A DNA stretch of 64,000 nucleotides from Oryzias latipes (Eukaryota > Chordata > Actinopteri > Beloniformes > Adrianichthyidae), in NCBI RefSeq assembly GCF_002234675.1, contig NC_019867.2, positions 21,422,184 to 21,486,183 of the forward strand, in the 5' to 3' direction. Shown piece by piece: positions 26,591 to 36,900 of the stretch. Made by a program: the position numbers and the translations under genes. Under the pieces are notes generated by a model, which saw nothing but the letters and a program-made list of their open reading frames with translations, searched no databases and was not told the DNA's origin. The number at the start of each line of letters is the position of its first letter. Position 1 is the first letter of the stretch.

Positions 26591-27125
26591 AAATGGATGG
26601 TGGAATGTGTAAAGAAGGAGGGAGAGCGCCCAGCCATCCCCACCCCAAGACCCCCACCGCAGCAGCAGCGGCAGCCGGAATCCCCCCCACGCCACACGGA
26701 AACCGGCAGGGAACAACCGCCGCCCGGGCGACCAAGCCCGCCACCCAGGCCAGGGCCAGCAGGACCGCCGCAAGGCCCCCAGAGCCAGAGAGCAGGGAGG
26801 CACGGAGGGAAAGAGAGGGCCGCCCCAGCCCAACCAGGAGAACAGCCCCCCCGCCGCGCCGGGAGAACCCAACGCAGGGCCCCACCGGAGAGGGACGCCC
26901 ACAGCCCCAGACGAGCACCCCACCACCACCCAGGAGTTCTGGGCATCCCCCCGCCCCAACCCCAGGTACGAGCCAGGACCCCCCAAGGGAGACCCGCTCC
27001 GCACTCCAGGCAGCCATCCGCCCGGCCCACGGTTGGTCCAGGGAGGAGCAAGGCAGGGGCCCGCCGCCCCCGCCCAGGAGGGGGGAACCCCGGGGAAAAA
27101 AGAGGGCCCACAAGGGGTGTTGTAA
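26590..27125. repeat. Very GC-rich block 1
   Basis: An abrupt 530-bp island, far richer in G+C than its neighbours, with C-rich text on the plus strand. All frames are open by composition and read Pro/Arg/Gly-rich in several directions, so no protein is called. It is likely part of a repeat, because block 2 (28400-29800) has the same style with G-rich plus strand. Confidence 0.45.
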
Positions 27126-27164
27126 ATAACAACAAAGGTTGTTATTTAATATTTTTTTTAAATG

Positions 27165-27345
27165 GGCTACCAGTGGCACAGTGGTTAGTACTCTGGCTAG
27201 AAGGCCCAGTTCGAGCCCCAGCTAGGGGATCTGAAACATCAGGGGCTTCTCTGTGTGGAGTTTACATGTTCACCCCATGCATTCGTGGGTTTTTCGGGGA
27301 CTCTGGCTTCCAAAAACATGCTTCATAGGTTAATTGGTTGCTCTA
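27165..27345 (+). mobile_element. tRNA-type SINE or LINE tail
   Basis: GTGGCACAGTGGTTAGTACT is an A-box-like head and GTTCGAGCCCC a B-box-like motif. They are followed by the fish repeat text TGTGTGGAGTTTACATGTTC and AAACATGCTTCATAGGTTAA. Confidence 0.65.
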
Positions 27346-27349
27346 AATC

Positions 27350-27625
27350 TTGGGTGTCAAACATACGTGTCCGGCCCGCCAGATGGCTTAATCCGGCCCA
27401 CTCATGAAGAGTAAAAATTGTTAGTATGTTTTTAAAAAAAAAAGGAAATTTCTATCCCATTTCTGTGGCGAGTTATCTTTTTAAAGAAATAACCGAAATG
27501 TGCAATTCCACCACTAAGAAGACCAAAACAGGTAGAGATATTAGCATTAAAAAAGAAGATGAGATAGTTCATGTGGAGCTATTTTTTTGTGAAGAGATGC
27601 ATGTTATAAAATAATCCGCAAAACG
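27350..27625 (+). mobile_element. hAT transposon fragment
   Basis: The end-like GGGTGTCAAACATACGTGTC is followed by a region shared with 17775-17870. No opposite end was found. Confidence 0.45.
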
Positions 27626-27633
27626 CGGCTTTC

Positions 27634-28400
27634 TTTTTTTTTTTTACTTAAATTTTATTTATTTTTTTCAAGCAAGACATAACACAAATGTACATGATAT
27701 CAAGCAAAATAAGTTTTCAAACAAAGAGAAGAAGAGTAAAAAAATAATAATCATAAATGAAAAAGAAAAGGGGGGAAATAAGACACGACAGCAGCCGTTC
27801 CAAAAGTATAAACAGAAAAATCATGCAATGACCAGAGATTTTTTTATATTCAGACCATCTGTCCCATTTTTTCTTGAATTTTCCTTCTGTCAGTCTTAAA
27901 GCAAAACATAGTTTTCCATGATGTTGATCTCCTCCACTATTTCAGTCTGTGATGCGTGGGGGTTCTGGCTTCAGCCATTGTCTAGTTATTGCCTTCCTTG
28001 CTGCAATTAGCAATATTTTTACCAGATACTGATCTTTAACTATGACCGTTTCAGACATTTTACCCAGATGTAATACTAACTGAGTGGGATTGTATAGTGC
28101 AGAATTTGTGTTTAAACACGATGGATGCAATGCCAAAATGGCCCTATTTGCAAACAGATCCAGAAGATATGGGAATGGTTTGCATTTACTGTATCACATT
28201 TTTTCTCCAACACGTCTGTGGATTTGCTGATTGTTTGCTTTTGATTGAAGGGGTAATAAAGAAGCGCATGAGGTTTTTCCAGTTAAATTCCCTCCATTTC
28301 AGTAATGTGGTAGAAGACTGAGTTAATGCACACATTAAGTACCATTCTTTCTCTGAAATAGTGATGGACATTTCCTTCTCCCCCTTTTCTTTAACATGTA
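27634..28400 (-). pseudogene. L1-like (Swimmer-type) LINE ORF2 3' end
   Basis: The minus strand reads ISEKEWYLMCALTQSSTTLL, WREFNWKNLMRFFITPSIKS and a CWRK motif, the usual C-terminal part of fish L1 ORF2. A frameshifted WAKW-like end follows, and a T tract at 27634-27645 is a poly(A) tail on that strand. Frameshifts and stops make it inactive. Upstream (to the right) it passes straight into GC-rich block 2. Confidence 0.7.
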
Positions 28401-29800
28401 AAGTAATGGGGCGTCGGGAGTTGGGAGCGCGTGGGGCAAGGGACCCTGCTCGGATAGTTGCTGTCTCATCCCCCGGCTTTTCGGGACTGCTCAAGGTCCG
28501 GGAGGAGGGCTCGCCTGCCTCCGGGGCTGGGCCCCCGTCATCTCTGGTCCCGGGGGGTTGTTGGTGCTGTCCTGGTTGGCCTGCCTGTGCCATTGGGCGC
28601 CTCCTGTTGGCTTGGCCGGGGCTGCTGGGGGTTGGGGGTGGAACACTCGGTTGCCTGGGGGGGATGGGGATGATGTGATCGGGGGACGTCTGATGGGTCC
28701 GGGGTTCAGGCGCCAGGGAACCAGAGCTCCCATTGGGGACCCGGTTGCCTGGGGCTGGGGCTCTGTTCTAAAATTGGTGGAAGCATCAACCAATTTTAAT
28801 TGGACCCCTCCTAGAACATACACCACACACTAAGCACCAACATACACAAGACACTCATGTAGGGCCCTGTGGTGGACACACTTGGATGATCAGATTCTGC
28901 TGTTGTAGAATGGAAGAGTTTGTATCGCCCCTGTCCACCAATTTTAACTGCACCTCTTAAAACGCACACACGTATACAAACACAACGAGAGGGGGATGTT
29001 CACATTGCTCCCTGTCCCCTACCCCCCACGCTGAGTAGGATTGGCCGGCATCTGCTGCCGGGGTGTTGGTGGCGCCGTGGGGGCTCCTGCGTCCCTGATC
29101 TTGCAGCTCTTTCTCCGTGCAGGAAGGGAGTCTACAAAATCTGAGCGGGCTGGACGGCATCACCTGGGGCCGGGTGGGGCTCCTCTATTGGGCATACCGG
29201 GACACCCCAATCTTTTCCATCATTGCTTACAGCAACTAGAGCCTGGTCCTCAGGGTCACCGTCCCCTGGCCCTGTCTGGGGCCTCCGCTGGTCGCCTGCG
29301 TCCGCCTTTCCACTCGGGCGGTCGGTTTCTACCGCTTCCCCCCTCTTGACCTCGGTGGGGCTGGCGGGCAGGTTGCACGGGTGCGCAGTGTGGGCTGACC
29401 ATGGGCTGCGCTGGCCTGCCTCTGGGGTTGGGGGCGGGTGGGGGCTCAGGACTCCCGGGGGGTGGCGTGCCTCTCATCTGGGCTCCGGCGTAGGTCTCGA
29501 GCGGCTGGGGCATTGGGCAGAGGCCCGGTGCGCCTTGGGGCGGGGCGGGTCCCTGCTGGGGCCGGGGCTCCGGCTCAGCGTGTTCTCTGTTTCTCTTTCT
29601 CCTCGACCGGGGGGCTACTGGGTCATGACCTCCGTCTCCGTTTCTATCTTTCGGGGTCAGGTGCACGGGAGGGTGGTTGCTCTTGGATCTTTGTCTGACG
29701 GTGAGGCTCTTGGATGCCTGGATCGGCCGGGTTGCTGTGCTGTCTGCCTCTAGCTCTGGGGTGTGGGGTGCCCGGGCCTCCTGCCTTTGCAGGAGCATTT
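28400..29800. repeat. Very GC-rich block 2 with internal repeats
   Basis: A 1.4-kb G-rich (plus strand) segment whose open frames on both strands are compositional. Modules recur inside: ACCAATTTTAATTGGACCCC (28790-28809) and CCAATTTTAACTGCACCTCT (28936-28955), each followed by AC-rich text. The abrupt edges and position 5' of an antisense L1 end suggest it belongs to a retroelement or other repeat. Confidence 0.4.
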
Positions 29801-29861
29801 AGTGTAATCAAGGTGCACTCTAAAATGTACACATTCATTCAACCCACCCGCTTATTCACCT

Positions 29862-30486
29862 TTTAAACTGACCAACGTTTGCAAGAGGGGAAGGTTAACA
29901 AAAAAGTCCCTAAACATTACCGACGTTAAATGCATTTTTCCCCCAGATTGGTTCTGTACACTATGCAGCATTTCATGCAATTACACCAGGAATAACACTT
30001 CAAAAGTACACCTAAATGTCGCCATTTTTATTTCACACCTTACGCTATTTAAAAAGTTATTACAGCCAATATTTTATAACAATGATTTAAATGCAAACTT
30101 GCGCATTAACTTGAGCAGCTATGTTTTCCCACGCTAACTGTCTCTGTTTTGCAGATGCAGCGGTGTTGCTTTTCTTCTGGAATATGTGCTCATATTCACT
30201 GTAACTCTGCAGCAGCACGTCAAGTTCAGCTGGCGAAAAATACGCAGACCTCTTTTTTCCCACAGTTGCCATGGTGACTCGTAATATCTGCGCTCCATTG
30301 ATAATGGCTTCTTGTAGTCGCGGTGCGCACGCTTACCTCCGAATCAGTCCACTCAGAGTTGATTGACCTAACTCCAATCAGCTTCTCAGAAACAGAAAAC
30401 TCAGAGTTGTTAATATCTCGATTGACCAACTCAGAGTTCAAGTTTAACCTCAGAGTTGGTTGAACCTCCTTTCTGAAACAGGCCCC
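29862..30486 (-). mobile_element. Harbinger-type element fragment (copy A)
   Basis: It is about 95 percent identical to 31690-32308 in the same orientation. On the minus strand 30087-30272 encodes KRSAYFSPAELDVLLQSYSE, a Myb/SANT-like (naif1-type) transposon protein. The right end is GAAACAGGCCCC. Its left part is missing. Confidence 0.75.
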
Positions 30487-30487
30487 A

Positions 30488-32308
30488 GGGGCCTGTTTCT
30501 GAAAGGAGGTTAAGTGTAAACTCTGAGTGCGTTAACCCTGAAATCAGGGAAACCCTGGGTTTTCCGTTTCAGAATGGGAGGTTTGTTAAACCAGAGAAAG
30601 CAGAGTAACCCGTTTCTGAAAGAGAGGTAACTTATACTCTGAGTCAGTGTCCATGGTTACTTATGCTGTGAACCTAACCTGGTCGGGAGCAGGTTTTATC
30701 CTCTAAACTCAAGGTTTCTGCCGGTCCCCTCCCCTTTTTAAAGACGAAGCGGTATTTTTCGCTTTAACCTTCATTGCCCACATTTCTGTCACACAGAGAC
30801 GGTCTAAGTGACAAGAATGGCTTGTCCTTTTTTGGAGGACCCAATAGACGAGGAGGCTGCATTCATTCATAGAGAATTATATTTACCTCGTGCGAGGATT
30901 TTGAGAAGACTCGATTTTTTGTCATTTCCCCATACGTTTTTGTTTGAGCTTTACCGTTTTTCGTTGCAGTCAATTACATATATACAATGAAAACAACATT
31001 AGATATTGCTATGTAGATGTTTCATATGTCAAATATTGTCAACAAAGCCTACATTCATGACATGCTCACATTTGACCTGATTGAATTATGTTTTTATACT
31101 TCATTTTTAGCTGCTGCCATGTTCTTTTAATTCCTGCAGGATTGCATCTACATGAAAATGAAATCAGGGACATTGAATTAGATTAATGTAACAATTACTT
31201 TTTGGAAACACAATTTGCTAGCACTGCTTACTTTCTTAATCCCATATAAACCTATACCACTTGATCAATACAAGGGTAGTGTTGCAGCGTGTGTGTGCTG
31301 AGCGGGGTGCGATCCACGAGAGACAAGGGGAGGGGCGAGTGCAGGTGCAGATGGGGGGGGGGGGGGGTGAGCACGGAGCAGAGGTGTGTGCGTGGTATAT
31401 ATTGTGTGTTTGGAGGACGGAGCACTTAGTTAAATAAAGAGAAGGTGTCATTCCCAGAATAACTGTTTTGGAGTCATTCTTAATCCGCTCTGGAGGTTGA
31501 GGGTTTCCCACGGGAAGTGAACCCCGAAGGAGAATTCCCTTCGGCCCTGAAGGAAATCTCCCCTGCGCTTCTGACCACGGTCGGTCGGAAAGACGAGAGA
31601 AAAGAAAGGAGAAGTCTTCGCGCAGCGAAAGGTTCAACAGTAGACAAAGGTTCACTTTTAAAGACACAATTGCATGTATTAATATTAAACTGACTAACGT
31701 TTGCATGAGGGGAAGGTTAACAAAAAAGTCCTCTAAACATTACCGACTTTAAATGCATTTTCCCCCAGATTGGTTCTGTACACTATGCAGCATTTCATAA
31801 AATTACACCAGGAATAACACTTCAAAAGTACACCTAAATATCGCCATTTTTTATTTCACACCTTACGCTATTTAGAAAGTTATTACAGCCAATATTTTAC
31901 AACAATGACTAAATGCAAACTTAGGCATTAACTTGAGCAGCTATGTTTTCCCACGCTAACTGTCTCTGTTTTGCAGATGCAGCGGTGTTGCTTTTCTTCT
32001 GGAATATGTGCTCATATTCACTGTAACTCTGCAGCAGCACGTCAAGTTCAGCTGGCGAAAAATATGCAGACCTCTTTGTTTTCACGGTTGCCATGGTGAC
32101 TCGTGATATCTGCGCTCCATTGGTAATGGCTTCTTATAGTCGCAGTGCGCACGCTCACCTCCGAATCAGTCCACTCAGAATTGATTGACCTAACTCCGAT
32201 CAGCTTCTCTGAAACAGAAAACTCAGAGTTGTTAATCTCTCGATTGACCAACTCAGAGTTCAAGTTTAACCTCAGAGTTGGTTGAACCTCCTTTCTGAAA
32301 CAGGCCCC
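30488..32308. mobile_element. Harbinger-type element (copy B), interrupted
   Basis: The terminal inverted repeats GGGGCCTGTTTCTGAAAGGA (30488) and its complement ending at 32308 bound the element. The plus strand at 30823-30990 encodes the start of a HARBI1-type transposase (PFLEDPIDEEAAFIHRELYL). The minus strand 31921-32094 encodes the 57-aa Myb-like partner. The nuclease is cut off and replaced by the LTR-like segment at about 31230-31680. Confidence 0.8.
31230..31680 (+). mobile_element. LTR-like segment inside Harbinger copy B
   Basis: It carries a TATATA box near 31396 and AATAAA near 31433, followed by a U5-like stretch with GC-rich text and a 17-nt G run at 31351-31367. No partner LTR or gag-pol was found, so a solo LTR is the simplest reading. 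No target duplication was confirmed. Confidence 0.35.
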
Positions 32309-32539
32309 TGGTCTTTGATGGAGGAAGAAAGGATTCAAGTGGACATCTGCAGGGAAACCCGGCCGATGGGCTGCGGAGATCCTGCAAACCAACCATCAAT
32401 AAATAAAACTTTAATAAATTGTAAATCAAACAAATGAGCTTCCAAACATCTGGAAAGTTAAATGTAAAGTGTAAAACACCAAGTACTTATCAACAAAGAT
32501 TTATGATGTCAAGTTTAGTCTACAGCAGCATTGCCTTGC

Positions 32540-33190
32540 TGTCTTTTAGTTCTCCTTCTCAGGGTGCTGGATTTGGGATGGAACCCTCCATGTATGGGGA
32601 GAAGCTTTCGGCCATCTTATTATTCCTGCAGGGTATCTGATAACTGGCAGTGCGTAACAGTTTATTGCCCGGGTCTTGTTCTTGCCATTGAGCTGGCTTT
32701 TCAGGACTTGCCTTACTCGTTGCAGGTATTTGGCTGTCGCAGTTTTCCTTGTTGCCTGTTCTAGGTTGCCATTTGCCTGTGGAAATCCAAGATACATGTT
32801 ACTGTCCTCAATGTCTGCTATTGTTCCTTCTGGGAGTGAGACACCTCCTGTGTGGACTACCTAGCCTCTCTTTGTCACCATCCAAATGCATTTCTCTAGC
32901 CAGAATAACGTCCCAATGTCAGTACTTTAGATCCTGGTGTAGATCAGGGAGTCAATGTCACACTCACTCTTAGCATATAGCTTGATGTCATCCATGTGGA
33001 GGCGAATGATGGTGGCCCCAATTCTAAGTCGTTATCCATAGCCAGTTTTATTTGGCTGAGGGGGTTCAGACCTATGCAGAACAGCAGTGGGGACAGAGCT
33101 TCACCTTGGTACATCCCACATTTGATGGACACTTGTGCAAGTGCCTTGCCATAGGCTTCAAGGGTGGTTTTCCACAGTTTTGAGCTTCCT
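32540..33190 (-). pseudogene. R2/R4-like LINE reverse transcriptase fragment
   Basis: Minus strand frames read KCGMYQGEALSPLLFCIGLN (thumb-side of the catalytic region) and then LQRVRQVLKSQLNGKNKTRA, NCYALPVIRYPAGIIRWPK. Frames are broken between them. The catalytic part and both ends are missing. The style matches restriction-like-endonuclease LINEs, but the clade is uncertain. Confidence 0.65.
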
Positions 33191-33727
33191 ATGAAGGCTC
33201 TTAAGAGTCCTGTTGATGTTGTGAGTGTGGGTGTATGTAGGTAGATCTATAAATAAAAAGTGTGAGCAGCCCTGCACTACAAAGATAGAGACTGAAGCCT
33301 GGAGGTTTTGATGAAAACATATACAACAGCGCCCTCTACTGGAAAATATGGGGAGGTAGAAAAACGTTTTCTTACACTAATTTTTGCAGTCCTTTGGTCT
33401 AAGCTTTTTAAAAAATGTGAATACGGTATAGCATAAGGAAATAAGTCAAAGTTCCAAAAATGTTGTTTAGTTGTGAAAGTGAAGTGTTTGTGAAGAAGTT
33501 AAATCTCTGCAGCTTCTCCTCTCATGTCATTTGTGTTATTTTTTTCGTTTTTTGCTTGATGCAGTGTGCTGAGGGTTTTGCAGATGTGCAGTTCTATACT
33601 TTTATTTTGATTTTTCTTTAAACTGCACTTTGGTCACTGTTGGGGACTGAGGGAGTGGGTACAAAGTTCACAGGGCGCTTGTAAGGAGGAGGGGGTGAAG
33701 AGGAGGCAGGTTAAAAAAAAAGAAAAT
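33191..33727 (+). other. hnf1a upstream region
   Basis: No repeat with clear edges was seen. The sequence becomes G/A-rich near 33640-33710, just before the HNF4-like site. Confidence 0.4.
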
Positions 33728-33740
33728 TGACCTTTGAAAG
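33728..33740. promoter_or_regulatory. Candidate HNF4-type DR1 site upstream of hnf1a
   Basis: TGACCTTTGAAAG resembles the nuclear-receptor DR1 (TGACCTTTGACCT), with one perfect half-site and a weak second half. It lies 220 bp before the hnf1a ATG. HNF4A binding in the proximal HNF1A promoter is well established in mammals, so the placement fits. Use of this site in fish is inference. Confidence 0.4.
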
Positions 33741-33959
33741 CAAAACAGCAGGTGGAGAGCTAAAACCAGGCAGCTCAGGAAGCATTGGGAAGAAATTCAA
33801 CAGGGAAAACTAAAAGTGCATTTTTTTCCTAAACTGAGGAGGGACTGCAGGTGTGACAATGAGGCTCTGCGTTGACTGTCTGGCCTCCTTTTGACCGAGG
33901 TTGAGCACATGCGAGCAGAGTTTGCTTGTGAGGAAGTAGCAACGTAAGGCAAAGGACTA

Positions 33960-36900
33960 ATGGAGGGAGACGAGAGGGCCGGTGGAGTCAAAGTGAGGCC
34001 GGGGCGTTTGACTGCCCTGCAGGAGCAGCTGATCTGGGCCCTGCTGGAATCCGGACTTTCCAGAGACATCCTGGTCCAAGCTGTGGGGGAAATGGAAAAA
34101 AACAGAGCGAGTGTTGGTGCAGAGAGAGGAGAAAGAGGAGATGGAGAGAGTTCTGAGGAGGGGGAAACCGATTTCCCACCTCCTATATTCCGTGAGATAG
34201 AGAAGCTTCCTGCGGATGAAGTGTCAAAGCTGAGGACTGAAGTCGACCAGTTACTGCAGTGAGTAGATCCCATGCTTCTCTGTAAACTCCAGGGCAACAT
34301 CATCTTCACAACTATGACACTGAACTTATCTGATCTGTTAAAATCTAGGAAAAGTGACTGCATCATCATCAACGCTGCTTAATTATCTTGCTCCTACTTT
34401 GACTTTGCCCACAAAAACGCAGATCCCCCTGCATATTGAAGCACCAGTTTACCTGTCTGCATCCATATTTTCTAATTCTTCCAGGCTGAGCTCACCTTTC
34501 TTTTCAAAATCCTCCCTCCTTCCTTTACATGCTCCTCTGTCTCTCTCTGCATTCTGGCTCCTGAGGCGAATTTAAAGAGGGTTCCTCCTTTGCTAGTTAC
34601 TAATTACCCACTCCCATCATTATTCCTTTGCCATTTCTTAATATATACGCTACAAGCATACAGGTAGGTGAAGATTAATGGAGTTGGGCTGGTCTCGAGG
34701 ACTTGAAATCCTTCAACAATTTTTTAGCACCCAGTTTTGAAAATAAGTTAAGAAAATCCAAAAAGTTTTTACAAGTTTTAACAAGTTCATATGAAATGTT
34801 TATATGGGAAATAGAACACATTCATAAACATGTCAGATATCACATTAGTTATTTTAACTTTTATATCTATCACTAAAATTTTATAAAGTTGAAAATATTC
34901 AAATTATCATGCATTTTTCCTGATCAAAATTGTGAGTTGAACTGTCAAATGAGTCCTCATAAACCTTTCACACATTTTTCCCCTCCACTGGTCTGAAAGA
35001 GCTGGACTTTGCTCCAGTGTGCTCTCCCTTATCTCTCTCTGTCAATACTCTGGAACTTCCCCCTGAATGTTCACACTCTGAGCTTCATGTTGTTACAACC
35101 TGCAAAACTGCAGAACTAGCACAGGGGTTTAAAAAAAGAAAAATGCTCATCTTATTCTACTAAAAGTACAAAACTGATAGAATGGCAGACAGGGTCTATT
35201 TTTAATGTATATGGAGTCGTGTAACACATTATATAATGAAGCATTCAAACAAGGATACTCAACTAAAACTTCAATGATTTTGATGGTTTTGTTTTCCAGT
35301 CCATCATCAAATAATACATTTTAAAATGTGTCTCTTTACTGGGGACACCGTGAATGTACTGAAATTAATATAGACCTGAAGTCCCATCAATTCTTTCACA
35401 CCTGGATGTGTGAAATGTACCCCCCCCCCCCCCCCCCCCCCATAACACTGGATGTCAACCAGGGAAACACTGGGACCGATTTGTAGTTAAGTGTTCAGTA
35501 TTTGAGTCTTTACCATGAAATGACCCTTCAAATCTCAAGACGGACACTCTACCACTATGTCACTGTGGAGAATGTGTTTAGATTAAAATTTAAATTACAA
35601 TACAGCAATTCCATTAACAATACAAGACAAATCATGTTCAAATAGAACTTAAATGATTTTATTGGCAAAATCAAACTAAAATATGTTTTTTTTAAGTCCT
35701 TTTAAATAATTTAACATAATTTATTAAGTCATTGGTGCATCACATGTTTTTGTTGCAGTTGCTTGAAAAAGCATCTGTAACAGATTGGCCACAAGATGTA
35801 AATGGAAGATTTTTCATTTTTGAAACACAGATATGCTTTAAATCAAATTGTTGTAATAAATTTTTTGTTAAAATTAAATGGGAGAATTTTAGAATAAACA
35901 ATGATATTTAATGATGAGTAAAATAAATGCATCATGTAGTTATTCACAAAATGAGATGACACCTAGATCTCAAGAAAACATTGAAGTTTTTTTTAATTTT
36001 ATGTTGTATTGGAAAGTTGATGAGAGACATTCTTTCTTTTGCAAATAAGCAAACAAATTATCTTTGACTGAAATTTGGTGGGAACAAAAGAAGCATACTG
36101 GATCCTGGCCGAAATTGTGAAACTCATCATTCATCACAAAGGTGGCTGAGTCTAATGCATGCAAAAACGGCCCTTCTGTGTAACAGGGAGGAGCCCTGGC
36201 ACGTTGCAAAAATGGTGAAAAGCTACATGCAGCAGCACAACTTACCTCAGAGAGAAGTGGTGGAGTCGACAGGGCTCAACCAGTCCCACTTGTCCCAGCA
36301 TCTCAACAAAGGCACACCTATGAAGAACCAAAAGAGAGCTGCTCTGTACAGCTGGTATGTCAAGAAGCAGTACGAGATCAGCCAGCGTGAGTACACAACT
36401 CTCCCAGTCCGATCATTCTCCGAGACTGAGACATATGTCTTACAGAAAATGTTATCTAATTGCAGAGTTTACCAATGCCAAACATGGCCTTACAATGGTA
36501 GAGGAGCAGGGAGACGAGAGCAAGAAGGGACGGAGGAACCGGTTCAAGTGGGGTCCTGCATCTCTGCAGATCCTGTTTCAGGCTTACGAGCGACAGAAGA
36601 ACCCCAGCAAAGAGGAAAGAGAGGGGCTGGTAGAGGAGTGCAACAGGTGAGGGAGGATGCTTTCATTTTCAACTTTTCATCATCAATATATCATCTGTTA
36701 CAGATGATAAATTGTCTTGTATTTGCAGAGTTGAGCTGCAATCAAATCTTTTGGATGGCCTTTGTTTTTTTTAGGGCAGAGTGTCTCCAAAGGGGCGTGT
36801 CTCCCTCTCAGCTTGCTGGCCTGGGCTCAAACCTGGTTACCGAAGTCCGAGTCTACAATTGGTTTGCCAACCGCCGTAAAGAAGACGCTTTCAAACACAG

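Noticed and set aside
26517-27328. Pro/Arg-rich frames of 185-252 residues on both strands
   Set aside because: Extreme GC content removes stop codons in every frame; no motif, splice pattern or homologous family supports a gene.
29223-29798. Open frames of 176-180 residues on both strands in GC-rich block 2
   Set aside because: Compositional, as above; overlapping frames on both strands with no recognisable domain.
36155-36185. Start of hnf1a exon 2 open frame upstream of 36187
   Set aside because: The acceptor AG at 36185-36186 and the phase from exon 1 fix the exon start; the upstream codons are intronic.
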